Below are positions 34,904-44,317 of a stretch of 64,000 nt of DNA, piece by piece. The first letter of the stretch is position 1; every line of letters begins with the position of its first letter. The notes under the pieces were generated by a model that saw only the letters and a program-made list of their open reading frames with translations, made no database searches and was not told the origin of the DNA. The position numbers and the translations under genes were made by a program. The stretch comes from Bog-257 sp963805985 (lineage in GTDB: Bacteria; Acidobacteriota; Terriglobia; Terriglobales; Acidobacteriaceae). The stretch covers positions 1-64,000 of the forward strand of contig CAWDWG010000002.1 of assembly GCA_963805985.1 (NCBI GenBank). The letters run 5' to 3'.

Positions 34904-35953
34904 ATGTCGCAGCAGAAAATCCCCGTTGGAATCCTTGGCGCAACCGGAGTCGTCGGTCAGCGCTTCATCCAGATGCTCGAGAACCATCCCTGGTTCGAGG
35001 TCGCGTGGCTCGCTGCGTCCGACCGCTCGGCCGGACAGCTCTACGGCGACGCTGCGAAGTGGCGCCTGAAGACTCGTCTTCCTGATCGCGTGCGGACCAT
35101 GACCGTCGCCAACGCCTCGCCCGCCGGCGCGCCACGCGTGATCTTTGCCGCGCTCGACGCCGGCATCGCTCGCGACCTCGAGCCGCAATTCGCCGCCGCC
35201 GGCTGCGCGGTAGTCAGCAACTCCAGCGCCTTTCGCATGGAGCCCAACGTTCCACTCGTCATTCCCGAGGTCAATCCCGACCACGTTTCGCTGATCGAGA
35301 AGCAATGCTGGCGCAAGCAATCGGGCGGCTACATCGTCACCAATTCCAACTGCTCGGCAATGGGATTGGTGCTCGCTCTCGCGCCGTTGCATCGCAACTT
35401 CGGCATCGCCTCGGTCTTCGTCACCACCATGCAGGCGGTAAGCGGCGCAGGCTATCCTGGTGTCGCCTCGCTCGACATCCTTGGCAACGTCATCCCCTAC
35501 ATCGCCAAGGAAGAAGAAAAGATGGAAGAGGAGACGCGCAAGCTGCTAGGCCGGCTCGATGGCGATCATGTCGAGCAAGCCGATTTCACCATGACCGCGC
35601 ATTGCAATCGCGTTGCTGTCGAAGACGGTCACACCGAATCCGTCTCCGTCAAGCTGAACCGCAAAGCCACGGCGGACGAAGTCATCGCCGCCTTCAACGA
35701 CTTCCCGCCCGTTCCTCAGGATCTGCCGACCGCGCCGGCACAGCCCGTGGTTTACGATTCGGCACCGGATCGTCCGCAGCCGCGCTTTGACGTCGATCGC
35801 GGCAAAGGGATGACCGTGAGCGTTGGCCGTCTGCGTCCTTGCGGCGTTCTCGACTATAAATTCACCGTGCTCTCGCATAACACCATTCGCGGAGCAGCCG
35901 GCGCGGCGCTGCTCAACGCCGAACTGCTGAAAGTCCAGGGTCTGCTGCCGTGA
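34904..35953 (+). CDS. asd: Aspartate-semialdehyde dehydrogenase
   Basis: A 349-residue enzyme that reduces aspartyl phosphate with NADPH to aspartate semialdehyde. The nucleotide loop GATGVVGQRF is at residues 11-20, and the active-site Cys lies in TNSNCSAMG. The GATGVVGQRF/NSNCSAM form belongs to the archaeal-fungal branch of the family rather than the E. coli branch. ATG 34904 starts just before the conserved strand; the frame also allows TTG 34886. It is the first gene of asd-lysC-dapB-dapA and is 28 bp from lysC. Confidence 0.94.
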   Translation: MSQQKIPVGILGATGVVGQRFIQMLENHPWFEVAWLAASDRSAGQLYGDAAKWRLKTRLPDRVRTMTVANASPAGAPRVIFAALDAGIARDLEPQFAAAGCAVVSNSSAFRMEPNVPLVIPEVNPDHVSLIEKQCWRKQSGGYIVTNSNCSAMGLVLALAPLHRNFGIASVFVTTMQAVSGAGYPGVASLDILGNVIPYIAKEEEKMEEETRKLLGRLDGDHVEQADFTMTAHCNRVAVEDGHTESVSVKLNRKATADEVIAAFNDFPPVPQDLPTAPAQPVVYDSAPDRPQPRFDVDRGKGMTVSVGRLRPCGVLDYKFTVLSHNTIRGAAGAALLNAELLKVQGLLP

Positions 35954-35981
35954 CCCGCGATCTCCCGCCGGCGGTGTTGCC

Positions 35982-37355
35982 GTGATCGTCATGAAATTCG
36001 GTGGCACCTCGGTCGAGGATGCCAAGGCCATCGATCGCGTCGCTTCCATCATCAAGTCGCGCATCAGCGACCGGCCGTTCGTCGTGGTCAGCGCCATGGC
36101 GAAGGTTACCGATCAGCTTCTCGCGATGGCCGCTGCCGCCGGACGCGGCGACCGCGATCAGGCGCTCGAGATCTGCCGCTCTCTCCGCGAGCGCCACTAC
36201 CTGACCGCAGGCGAGCTGCTGGGCACCGGCCTGCACACCGATTTGCATCGCGAGCTCGGCTCCGAGTTCGATTCGCTTGACGAATTGCTGCGCGGCATCT
36301 CTGCCGTCGGCGAGCTCACGCCCCGCACCTCCGACTACGTCGTCTCCTTCGGCGAGCGGCTCTCCAGCATGATTGCCACGCAGGCATTTCTCGCGCGCGA
36401 TCTCCCGGCAACTCTGGTCGATCCTCGGCAAGTGATCGTCACCGACGCGCAGCACAGCCGCGCGGTTCCGCAAGTCGATGCGATCAACGACCGCCTGCAG
36501 GACCGTATCCGTCCGCTCATCGAGCAGCACCGTGTGCCCATCATGGGCGGCTTCGTCGGCGCAACGCGCGAGGGCGTCACCACCACCATCGGCCGCGGCG
36601 GCTCGGATTTCTCCGCTGCGCTAGTGGGCGCCGGCTTAAACGCCGAGCGCATCGAGATCTGGACTGATGTCGATGGCATGAAGACGACCGATCCTCGCGT
36701 ATGTTCCGACGCGCGCCGCATCAAGGTCATCAGCTTCGAAGAGGCCGCCGAACTGGCTTACTTCGGCGCCAAAGTCCTGCATCCGGCAACCGTGCTTCCT
36801 GCGGTCGAGAAAAATATTCCGGTGCTGGTGCTGAACTCGCGCAATCCATCCAACGAAGGAACGCGCATTCTGGCCCGCACGCCGCGCTCGCATGCGCTTT
36901 TCAAAGCCATTGCCGCCAAGACCCGCATCACGGTCATCGACATCGTCGCCGCGCGCATGCTCATGGCTCATGGCTTTCTCGCTCAGGTCTTCGAAGTCTT
37001 TGCGCGCCATCGCTGCGCCGTCGATGTCGTCTCGACCTCTGAGGTCAGCATTTCGCTGACCGTCGATTCGAACGAAGCGATTCCCCAGATCGCTGCCGAT
37101 CTGGAGAAGCTGGCTTATGTGAAATATGCCGGACGCAAGGCCATCGTCTGCCTGGTCGGCGAGAATCTGCGAGACACGCCCGGCGTGGCGGCGCAAATCT
37201 TCGACGCTGTTCGCGACATCAACGTGCGCATGATCTCGCAAGGCGCATCGGAGATCAATCTGACGTTCGTCATCGACGAAGCCGACGTGTCCGAGGCCGT
37301 GCGTCGCCTGCACGCCAGATTCTTTACCGACGTTGATCCCGAGGTCTTCGATTGA
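35982..37355 (+). CDS. lysC: Aspartate kinase
   Basis: A 457-residue kinase that phosphorylates aspartate, the committed step toward lysine, threonine and methionine. The N-terminal motif MKFGGTSVED, RGGSDFSAALVG in the nucleotide site, WTDVDGMKTTDPR and the C-terminal tandem ACT domains (ITVIDIVAARMLMAHG and VSISLTVDSN; VCLVGENLRDTPGVAAQIF and ASEINLTFVID) identify it. The ACT domains indicate feedback control by lysine or threonine. The GTG start may be replaced by ATG 35991. It overlaps dapB by 4 bp (TTGA). Confidence 0.94.
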   Translation: MIVMKFGGTSVEDAKAIDRVASIIKSRISDRPFVVVSAMAKVTDQLLAMAAAAGRGDRDQALEICRSLRERHYLTAGELLGTGLHTDLHRELGSEFDSLDELLRGISAVGELTPRTSDYVVSFGERLSSMIATQAFLARDLPATLVDPRQVIVTDAQHSRAVPQVDAINDRLQDRIRPLIEQHRVPIMGGFVGATREGVTTTIGRGGSDFSAALVGAGLNAERIEIWTDVDGMKTTDPRVCSDARRIKVISFEEAAELAYFGAKVLHPATVLPAVEKNIPVLVLNSRNPSNEGTRILARTPRSHALFKAIAAKTRITVIDIVAARMLMAHGFLAQVFEVFARHRCAVDVVSTSEVSISLTVDSNEAIPQIAADLEKLAYVKYAGRKAIVCLVGENLRDTPGVAAQIFDAVRDINVRMISQGASEINLTFVIDEADVSEAVRRLHARFFTDVDPEVFD

Positions 37356-38047
37356 GCAGTGCGCCGCTACAAATCGTCGTGCTGGGGCCGGGCAAGACCG
37401 GCTCGCTGGTGGCCGAAGTCGCGCGTGAGCGCGGCCATCAGGTGCGAATCATCGATGCCGATGTCAACCACGACGCCGCGTGGCTGATGCCGGAAAATCT
37501 GCGCGATGTCGATGTGGTGATCGACTTCACCACGCCACATGCCGTGCTGAAGAACATTGCCGCCTGTGTCAGCGCAAAGCGAGCGATGGTCGTCGGCACC
37601 ACCGGTTGGTACGGCGAAATGGAGCAAGTCCGCAGCGCCGTCGAACAGGCAGGAACCGGATTTGTCTTTGGCGCGAATTTTTCCTACGGCGTGAATTTGT
37701 TCTTCCAGATCATGAAAGCCGCCGCTCCCGCATTGACTCACGGCTACAGCGGCCATATCACCGAGATCCATCACATCCACAAGAAAGACGCGCCCTCGGG
37801 AACGGCCGCGGCCATGCAGCACATTCTCGAACAGACAGCCGGAATGCGACTGGAGATCACCTCGGAACGCGAAGGCGAAGTCACTGGCACGCACACGCTG
37901 GAACTGAATGCCGCGGGCGACCGCATCATCCTCACCCACGAGGCCAAGTCGCGCCGCACCTTCGCCGAAGGCGCAGTCCTGGCCGCCGAGTGGATCGTCG
38001 GCAAGACGGGGTTCTACGATTTCCGCGACGTTTTTTCGCAACTCTAG
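37352..38047 (+). CDS. dapB: 4-hydroxy-tetrahydrodipicolinate reductase
   Basis: A 231-residue reductase of the lysine/diaminopimelate pathway. The N-terminal dinucleotide fold reads LGPGKTGSLVAEVA, where E. coli has GxxGRMG. Middle blocks are VDVVIDFTTPHA and VVGTTGW, and the catalytic C-terminal block is EIHHIHKKDAPSGTA with the paired His and Lys. The protein is short (E. coli DapB has 273 residues), like several acidobacterial and thermophile versions. It starts with TTG overlapping the lysC stop, so it is translationally coupled. Confidence 0.93.
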   Translation: MSSAPLQIVVLGPGKTGSLVAEVARERGHQVRIIDADVNHDAAWLMPENLRDVDVVIDFTTPHAVLKNIAACVSAKRAMVVGTTGWYGEMEQVRSAVEQAGTGFVFGANFSYGVNLFFQIMKAAAPALTHGYSGHITEIHHIHKKDAPSGTAAAMQHILEQTAGMRLEITSEREGEVTGTHTLELNAAGDRIILTHEAKSRRTFAEGAVLAAEWIVGKTGFYDFRDVFSQL

Positions 38048-38128
38048 ACACGGATTGCAGCGCGTTCGGCTCATTCAAGAACCCGATTGCTGATTGCTGA
38101 CTGCCGACTGCTGGATTATGCTTTTCCA

Positions 38129-39034
38129 ATGAGACTTCGTGGTTGCGGCACAGCCCTCATTACTCCCTTCAAGCAGGATGGCAGTCTCGACGAATCTTCG
38201 CTGCGCGACCTGGTGCGCTGGCAGGTCGAGTCCGGCATCGGATTCCTGGTTCCCTGCGGCACCACCGGCGAAACGCCGACGCTAACGCATGACGAATGGC
38301 TACGCGTGGTCGATCTGACGATCGAAACTGCCAATGGCCGTGTACCTATCATGGCCGGCGCGACGTCGAACAACACGCGCGTAGCTGTTGCTAACGCGAA
38401 AGAGATCTCATCGCGGCCAGGGGTCGATTTCGTTCTCACCGCAACACCCTATTACAACAAGCCGACGCAGGAGGGGATTTATCAGCACTTCAGCGCGATC
38501 GCCGAAGCTTCCACCAAGCCGCTGATCCTCTACAACATCGCCGGACGCACCGGAACCAATATCGAGACATCGACGCTGCTGCGCCTGGCGGAGAATCCGA
38601 ACATCATTGGCGTGAAGGAAGCCAGCGGAAACATCGCACAGATCGCGGAAGTCTGCGCATCGGTGCCGGAAGATTTTCTCGTCTTCTCCGGAGACGATGC
38701 CATCACGTTGGCTGTGATCGGTCTCGGCGGCGTGGGAATCGTCTCGGTCGCGTCGAACGAAATTCCCGCCGAGATGTCGCGCATGACCAATGCGGCGCTG
38801 GCGAACAAATGGGACGAGGCACGACTGCTCTTCCGGAAATACGTGCCGCTGATGCAAGCCAACTTTATCGAGTCGAGTCCGGGCCCGGTTAAAGCCGTGC
38901 TGGCGATCATGGGAAAGATTGAAGAGGTTTACCGGCTGCCGCTCGTTCCGGTAAGAAAAGAAACTCGCGTGAAGCTGGAAAAGATCGCCAATGAGATAGG
39001 ATTGCTGCAATCGCGACCCGCCGCGAGCCGGTGA
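38129..39034 (+). CDS. dapA: 4-hydroxy-tetrahydrodipicolinate synthase
   Basis: A 301-residue class I aldolase that condenses pyruvate with aspartate semialdehyde. The Schiff-base lysine is K163 (GVKEASGN), the proton-relay Tyr is Y135 (LILYNIAGRTG) and the GTTGE loop is at 44-48. The position two after the Tyr is I-A where most members have V-P, a minor variation. ATG 38129 is preceded by a TTGCTGATTGCTGACTGCC iteration (38085-38110) that fills the 81-bp gap after dapB. In this cluster dapA follows the reductase dapB, the reverse of reaction order. Confidence 0.95.
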   Translation: MRLRGCGTALITPFKQDGSLDESSLRDLVRWQVESGIGFLVPCGTTGETPTLTHDEWLRVVDLTIETANGRVPIMAGATSNNTRVAVANAKEISSRPGVDFVLTATPYYNKPTQEGIYQHFSAIAEASTKPLILYNIAGRTGTNIETSTLLRLAENPNIIGVKEASGNIAQIAEVCASVPEDFLVFSGDDAITLAVIGLGGVGIVSVASNEIPAEMSRMTNAALANKWDEARLLFRKYVPLMQANFIESSPGPVKAVLAIMGKIEEVYRLPLVPVRKETRVKLEKIANEIGLLQSRPAASR

Positions 39035-39059
39035 TCGGCTTCAAGCTGATTGCTAATCG

Positions 39060-39824
39060 CTAATTGCTAATTGCTTCTTCATCCCACCGTCCCAGAAGGA
39101 AGGCGCCGTCGCCGGTCTCATTGCGCTCGTAGCGCAGGCATGCCAGTCCCTGCGCGAAGGCTTTGAGAAAATGCTCGCGATTGCGCAGTTGTAGTTCCGC
39201 AGCTTTCTGCCGCGTCTCCGGCTGCGCCTTCCATTCGTAGATCTTGGCTGGAACCTCGATCCGCATCTCTTCTTCGAACGCTGGCAGCTCTCCTGTCGCC
39301 AGCAGCGCTTCAACGCGCTTCGATTTCAGCCACCACTCCGCCACCAGACGGTCGGTAGGCAGACCTCCCCATAACGGCGACGTTGATATTCCGTACTGAT
39401 TGATGTTGTACCGGCGCACGATGGCGCCCAGCCGTTCCAGGTTGAGATAGGAGTTCTTGATCTCCAGAGGATCGAAGGTCCATTCGATCAGTTCATAACC
39501 TCTCGCGATTGCGTCCTCGCGCTGAAACAGCTTCAGCCTGCGACCAACCCCGCTGTCCCGATATTCGGCCTTCACCGCCAGCATGTGCGAATGCAGGTAC
39601 GAATGTCCGCCGCGCATTCCTGGAATCGAAAACGCATAGCCAACCAGCATGTCACCATCCCACGCCCCAATCGCTTGCCCACCGATCTTCGGAGCCAGCG
39701 AGAAGATTCGCAGCGGCACCAGGTCGATATCGTCGAATCCCCACACTTCTTTCTGCAACGCGACGCAGGCGTGAAACTCTTCTACCTCGGTGCAGTTGCG
39801 CAATTGAACGTTGCCGCCGCTCAT
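39060..39824 (-). CDS. GNAT-family N-acetyltransferase (COG3375-like)
   Basis: A 254-residue predicted acetyltransferase. The acetyl-CoA region is SHMLAVKAEYRDSGVGRRLKLF with the R-x-x-G-x-G/A-like loop, preceded by the GYAFSIPGMRGG strand. The second half (IEWTFDPLEIKNSYLNLERL, INQYG, TDRLVAEWW) is specific to a COG3375 subgroup. The substrate is unknown. ATG 39824 gives a 4-bp ATGA overlap with mazG, which decides the start over the frame's upstream codon at 39854. The end (EAISN*) is encoded by an iterated GCAATTAGCAATTAGCG repeat. Confidence 0.88.
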   Translation of the reverse strand: MSGGNVQLRNCTEVEEFHACVALQKEVWGFDDIDLVPLRIFSLAPKIGGQAIGAWDGDMLVGYAFSIPGMRGGHSYLHSHMLAVKAEYRDSGVGRRLKLFQREDAIARGYELIEWTFDPLEIKNSYLNLERLGAIVRRYNINQYGISTSPLWGGLPTDRLVAEWWLKSKRVEALLATGELPAFEEEMRIEVPAKIYEWKAQPETRQKAAELQLRNREHFLKAFAQGLACLRYERNETGDGAFLLGRWDEEAISN

Positions 39825-40726
39825 TGCTGTTCCTGCTGCTTCGACTCCTGCCATAGCGACTCCAACTCGTTGAGTGAAGCATCTGCGGGCTTCTTGCCCT
39901 GCTCACGCAGCCTGCCTTCGAGATATTCAAAGCGCCGGCGAAATTTGCGATTGGTTTTGCGCAGCGCGGATTCCGGATCGAGCGAGAGATAGCGTGCGAT
40001 ATTCACCAGCACGAAAAACAAATCGCCGACCTCGTCCTCCAACCGTGAACGTAGCTCGGGCGAGATTTTCACTTCGCGCGCTCCTGCTACGCCAGCCGCC
40101 GACTCCGGGCGCGGTCCGGGCGCCGGATATTCAGCAAGATTCTGACGGAGCTCTTCCGTCTCCTCGTCCAGCTTTTCGAAAAGGCCTTCGATGTTCGGCC
40201 AGTCGAATCCCACATGCGCCACGCGCGAGCTGATCTTGTACGCCTCCATCAGAGACGGCATCGCTGACGAGACACCAGCCAGCACGGAGTCGGGATGATC
40301 CTGCTTCGAGTCCTCACCCGATTCCTGCTGACGCTTCTTTTTCTCCTCCGCCTTCAGCGCCTGCCAGTTGCGCAGAACCTCGCCTGGCGTTTCCGCCTTC
40401 ACTTCGCCAAAGACGTGCGGATGCCGATCGATCAGCTTATTCGCGAGACGGTCAAGGACATCGTCGATCGAGAAGCGCTTCTCCTCGGTCGCCATCTCGG
40501 AATAGAACAGCACCTGCAGCAGCAAGTCACCCAACTCGCCGGTAAGCTCGTCCCAGTCGCGCGCATCGATCGCTTCGACGACCTCATAGGCTTCCTCGAG
40601 CGTGTAGGGCTTGATGGTGTCGAAAGTCTGTTCGCGATCCCAGGGACATCCTCCGGGACCGCGCAATCGCGCCATGATCGAGACGGCGCGCTCAAATCGT
40701 TCACCTGTGGTCGGCATCCAGACCAA
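39821..40726 (-). CDS. mazG: Nucleoside triphosphate pyrophosphohydrolase MazG
   Basis: A 301-residue tandem-domain MazG that hydrolyses NTPs to NMPs and may limit (p)ppGpp and damaged nucleotides. The first domain has CPWDREQTFDTIKPYTLEEAYEVVEAI and ELGDLLLQVLFYSEMA, giving the EEAxE and E-x-x-D metal motifs; the second has LEDEVGDLFFVLVNIARYL. A charged KAEEKKKRQQESGEDSK insert separates them. It is translationally coupled to the GNAT gene downstream. Confidence 0.94.
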   Translation of the reverse strand: MVWMPTTGERFERAVSIMARLRGPGGCPWDREQTFDTIKPYTLEEAYEVVEAIDARDWDELTGELGDLLLQVLFYSEMATEEKRFSIDDVLDRLANKLIDRHPHVFGEVKAETPGEVLRNWQALKAEEKKKRQQESGEDSKQDHPDSVLAGVSSAMPSLMEAYKISSRVAHVGFDWPNIEGLFEKLDEETEELRQNLAEYPAPGPRPESAAGVAGAREVKISPELRSRLEDEVGDLFFVLVNIARYLSLDPESALRKTNRKFRRRFEYLEGRLREQGKKPADASLNELESLWQESKQQEQQ

Positions 40727-40791
40727 TCTAAATTAGGAGCGCCGGAAGGCGAAATGGGAGAGTGAGATGCTCGTGGAGAAAGATCTCAGGC

Positions 40792-41175
40792 CTATGTTTG
40801 TCCGCCGCGAAACTGGATGATCCTGCGCCGATCCCGTTTGGACGGCCTGCCTTCCGGCGCCGGAGCGAAATTCTTTAGTGCCTTCCGCTCTTCGGCCGCT
40901 TTCAGGCGCAACTCGCGACTCTCCGCGGTCTCGTCATAGAGCGTCTGCGCAACCGTAGCCGGTCCGCGCATTTCGCTAAGTTCGAGCACCTTGACCTCAA
41001 AGTCGCCGCTGTCGCTCGTGATGTGCAGCCGGTCACCGGCATGGACCTCGCGTGCCGGTTTTGCCTGCTGTCCATTGCAGCGAATCCTGCCCAGCTCACA
41101 CGCTCGCGCCGCCAGCGAGCGCCTCTTGAAGAATCTCGCCGCCCACAGCCACTTGTCGATGCGCACACTTGTCAT
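40792..41175 (-). CDS. hslR: S4-domain RNA-binding protein (Hsp15/HslR-like)
   Basis: A 127-residue protein with an N-terminal S4 domain (RIDKWLWAARFFKRRSLAA, then GRIRCNGQQAKPAREVHAGD) and a basic tail (GRPSKRDRRRIIQF). This is the Hsp15 layout; E. coli Hsp15 binds 50S subunits carrying stalled nascent chains. The C-terminal KRDRR-x-x-x-x-F pattern is also typical. It lies 65 bp upstream of mazG and in the same direction. Confidence 0.9.
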   Translation of the reverse strand: MTSVRIDKWLWAARFFKRRSLAARACELGRIRCNGQQAKPAREVHAGDRLHITSDSGDFEVKVLELSEMRGPATVAQTLYDETAESRELRLKAAEERKALKNFAPAPEGRPSKRDRRRIIQFRGGQT

Positions 41176-41233
41176 GCTTATTCACTACGGAAGATAAACT
41201 GACTGATTTCTGCTACATCATGGCTTCCGCGAT

Positions 41234-42724
41234 CTATTTCTGCTGGACCAGCGTGACCGCATGCTCCAGCATCTGATCCAGCGCTTCGCGCGGGTAGACC
41301 TTGCCGTTGTAGACCACCGCCCAGATTTTCCTGGTATTCGCAATGTCATCCAGCGGGTTGGCGTACAACAGCACCATGTCGGCGAGTTTGCCGGCTTCGA
41401 TGGTGCCCAGATCTTTCTCTCGTCCCATGAATCGCGCGGGATTCGAGGTGGCAGTCTGCAAGGCTTCCATAGGGGTAAGGCCAGCCTGTACGAGGTATCC
41501 CAGTTCGTCGTGCAAGCTGAAGCCGGGAAAAATAAACGGATTTAAAGTGTCCGTTCCTGCCAGAATTCCAACCCCTGACTGCTGCATCACACCCACAATC
41601 TGACGCTCGGTTTCAAACTCCTCCCTGGCGAGCGTGAACTGTTCCTCAGTTTCGCCATATGCCTTGGAAGGCTCCCAGGTAGCCTTGACACTCTGCGGCA
41701 TGAAGCGCAGGCGCGGATCTCGTGCTAGCGCCGGATCGTCACCGTAGCCCAAAACATGCAGCAAAGTAAGGGTGGGACATTGCCACGTTCCGTTGGTCTT
41801 GAAGGTTGCAAACAGGGCGTTGGCTCGCTCCGGATTGTAAGTATTGAGCTGAACCTGTCGCAGCGCCTCAACGTGAGAGCCCCAGAACGTGGGCTTTGCG
41901 GAAGCTTCGTCGTCGGCCAAGTCCGCCTGCGCCGCATTGAAAATCTCGCTCTCCTTGCTCGAGCAGGCTTCCAGAATGCCGGTCATGTGCTCAATCGATT
42001 TCTGCCCGGCGCGCGAGGCCTCCTCGGCGGTCATCGACAAGGGCACGTGGCCTTCAAAGGCGATTCCCTGCTTCTTGGATTCGTCGGCGATAGCGAGATA
42101 GGCATCGCGCGGGAGAAAGCTGTACACCTTCACGAAATCCGCGCCCTGCTGTTTGATCTGGTCGACGGCCTGTTTCGCTTCGGCAGCGTTGCTCACCGGG
42201 ATCGAGTTTGGCCAATACGGTTTTGGCCCGTCCACAATCGCGCTGGCGATCATCATGCGCGGCCCCAGCAATCGTCCAGCTGCAATCTCTTTGCGCCATT
42301 CATAGTGCAGCGGCGCACCCGCCATGATGCGGATACCCGTCACTCCATTGGCAATGAACAATCCCAGATAATCCTTTTCATCCCAGTGAACGTGCATGTC
42401 CCAGAGGCCGGGAATCATGAATCGGCCATTGGCGTCTATGACCTCGGCATATTTGGGAATCGGGGTCGCTCTGCTCTTGCCGACGCGCTGGATGCGGTCG
42501 CCGCTGATGATCACTGTCATGTCGGGCTTTGGCGCATCGCCTGTCATATCGATCAGCGTCACATGAGTCAGCACGAGCGGTGTGGGTTCATCGGTGGGTG
42601 CTTGCGCAGCCGCCACGGCTCTCGCGCGGCGCGGTGGTGGTGAGGCAGGTGCGTCTGGGGTTTCCTGGGCAACCAGGCACGACAGCAAGAAGGGAACAAG
42701 GAACAGGCTGGAGCTTCTTCTCAT
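41234..42724 (-). CDS. Secreted amidohydrolase, imidazolonepropionase-like
   Basis: A 496-residue metal-dependent hydrolase with a signal peptide (SSLFLVPFLLSCLVAQ). The metal pair HVHW replaces the usual HxH in MIPGLWDMHVH. EGHVPLS, KSIEHMTG and GTDTLNPF supply the later His and Asp ligands, and the C-terminal block has EAGKLADMVLLYANPLDDI. Such secreted members cleave cyclic amides or act as prolidases; the substrate cannot be set here. A disordered Pro/Ala stretch follows the signal peptide. Confidence 0.9.
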   Translation of the reverse strand: MRRSSSLFLVPFLLSCLVAQETPDAPASPPPRRARAVAAAQAPTDEPTPLVLTHVTLIDMTGDAPKPDMTVIISGDRIQRVGKSRATPIPKYAEVIDANGRFMIPGLWDMHVHWDEKDYLGLFIANGVTGIRIMAGAPLHYEWRKEIAAGRLLGPRMMIASAIVDGPKPYWPNSIPVSNAAEAKQAVDQIKQQGADFVKVYSFLPRDAYLAIADESKKQGIAFEGHVPLSMTAEEASRAGQKSIEHMTGILEACSSKESEIFNAAQADLADDEASAKPTFWGSHVEALRQVQLNTYNPERANALFATFKTNGTWQCPTLTLLHVLGYGDDPALARDPRLRFMPQSVKATWEPSKAYGETEEQFTLAREEFETERQIVGVMQQSGVGILAGTDTLNPFIFPGFSLHDELGYLVQAGLTPMEALQTATSNPARFMGREKDLGTIEAGKLADMVLLYANPLDDIANTRKIWAVVYNGKVYPREALDQMLEHAVTLVQQK

Positions 42725-42964
42725 TGCCTACTCTCCCAATACCCGATTGATCGCGCTGTTGGAATGCTGGCGCGCCCCTCATTTATGGCTTTCGGAATGA
42801 GTGGTAACTATTCATCATGCATGGGCAAGGCTGCACACTCAAACAAAAAATGCTGTCGGTGAACCCGGAGAGTGAGCGGTCGATACCGACTTAGCGGCCG
42901 CTCGACCAGAAGATCCGAGACCGGCAATCTCGCTTGCCTCAGCCTTGGTACACTACGCAATCGG

Positions 42965-44143
42965 ATGTCTGCCGCACCCGTCGTCGCTAGTGTTAAGCGC
43001 CCTCGCATTGAGTCCGTCGACATGCTTCGCGGTGTGATCATGGTCCTCATGGCGCTCGATCATGTCCGCGATTTCGTCGGCACGCGCGCCAATCCCGTCA
43101 ACCTGGGCACCACTACAGTGCCACTATTTTTTACGCGCTGGATTACCCACTTCTGCGCGCCCGTGTTCTTCCTGACGATGGGCATGGGTGCGTACTTCGC
43201 GCTGGGCAGAAGATCGAAGCCGCAATTGTCACGCTTCCTTTTGACGCGTGGCCTGTGGCTGATCTTTTTGGAGCTGGTGCCGTTGCGCTGTCTGGGTTTC
43301 CAATTCAACTTCGACTATCGCGTCACCATGCTCTTCATCCTGTGGGCGCTGGGCTGGGCGATGATCATCCTTTCCGCCCTGATTTACCTGCCCGACTGGG
43401 CGATCATCACCTGTGGGGCGTTGGCGATCTGCGGGCATAATCTGCTGGACCGGATCGACTCCACGAATCCGCTATGGGTGATTTTGCATTCACCCGGAGT
43501 TCTTTTCTCCGGCGGGCAGCACATTGTGCTCGTAGCCTATGTCCTGATTCCATGGTTCGGTGTTACGGCCGTCGGATACGGAATGGGACGGATCTATAAC
43601 TGGGAAGCGGAGCGGCGCAAGCAATTTCTGTTGCGGCTGGGCATTGCTTTGAGTGTGGCATTCGTAGTTTTGCGGGCGATCAATGTCTATGGCGATCCGA
43701 ATCCGTGGAGCGTGCAGAAGTCGGCCGCATTCACCGTACTCGCGTTTTTGAATACAGTAAAGTATCCGCCGTCACTACTCTTCCTGCTGATGACGCTCGG
43801 GCCGGCGCTGATTGCGCTTTCCGTACTCGACGGCAAATCCCCAAGACTCCTGCGGCCGGCGCTGATCATCGGCAGGGTGCCGCTGTTTTACTACATCCTC
43901 CATATTCCGCTGATCCATTTGATCGCGCTGATCGTCTGCTACGCCCGTTACGGCCACATCTACTGGATGTTCCAGTCGCCCGACGCGGGCAACTTTCCGT
44001 TCACGGCGCCGCCGGGCTGGGGGCTGTCATTGCCGTGGATCTATGTGATCTGGGCGATGGTTGTCGTATTGCTTTACCCGTTGTGCCGATGGTTCGCCGG
44101 TGTAAAGCGGCGGCACAACGCAGCATGGCTCAGCTATCTCTGA
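42965..44143 (+). CDS. DUF1624 / heparan-alpha-glucosaminide N-acetyltransferase-like membrane protein
   Basis: A 392-residue integral membrane protein with about ten helices. The start region RIESVDMLRGVIMVLMALDHVRDFVG is the hallmark of the DUF1624/HGSNAT-related acyltransferase group, with the conserved His and Asp (DHVRD) that begin the first luminal loop. In eukaryotes HGSNAT transfers acetyl groups across the lysosomal membrane; the bacterial role is unknown. ATG 42965 is chosen because the conserved domain starts 16 residues later; the frame extends 31 codons upstream. Confidence 0.88.
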   Translation: MSAAPVVASVKRPRIESVDMLRGVIMVLMALDHVRDFVGTRANPVNLGTTTVPLFFTRWITHFCAPVFFLTMGMGAYFALGRRSKPQLSRFLLTRGLWLIFLELVPLRCLGFQFNFDYRVTMLFILWALGWAMIILSALIYLPDWAIITCGALAICGHNLLDRIDSTNPLWVILHSPGVLFSGGQHIVLVAYVLIPWFGVTAVGYGMGRIYNWEAERRKQFLLRLGIALSVAFVVLRAINVYGDPNPWSVQKSAAFTVLAFLNTVKYPPSLLFLLMTLGPALIALSVLDGKSPRLLRPALIIGRVPLFYYILHIPLIHLIALIVCYARYGHIYWMFQSPDAGNFPFTAPPGWGLSLPWIYVIWAMVVVLLYPLCRWFAGVKRRHNAAWLSYL

Positions 44144-44179
44144 GTTGGTTTTGGTAGAGCCGGCCTTCCGGCCCGCGTC

Positions 44180-44295
44180 CCGGCTGTCGTCACGACCAGA
44201 GTCGGCTGAGCCGACGACACACTGCCGCCGGGTGGAGCCGGATCCTCTCGGGAACAAATCGCGTTGACGCGGCGCTGGAGCGCCGCTCTACCAGG
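44180..44295. repeat. Cluster of REP-like hairpins
   Basis: GTCGGCTGAGCCGAC (44202-44216) and GCGGCGCTGGAGCGCCGC (44269-44286) are perfect or near-perfect stems. They separate two convergent genes. Relatives occur at 7725-7745, 58108-58130 and 63190-63212. Confidence 0.55.
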
Positions 44296-44317
44296 CCAAA
44301 TCACGAGCTTAAGATGC

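Noticed and set aside
36635..37313. Minus-strand frame of 225 codons opposite lysC
   Set aside because: Antisense shadow of the aspartate kinase ACT region, a common result of high-GC codon bias.
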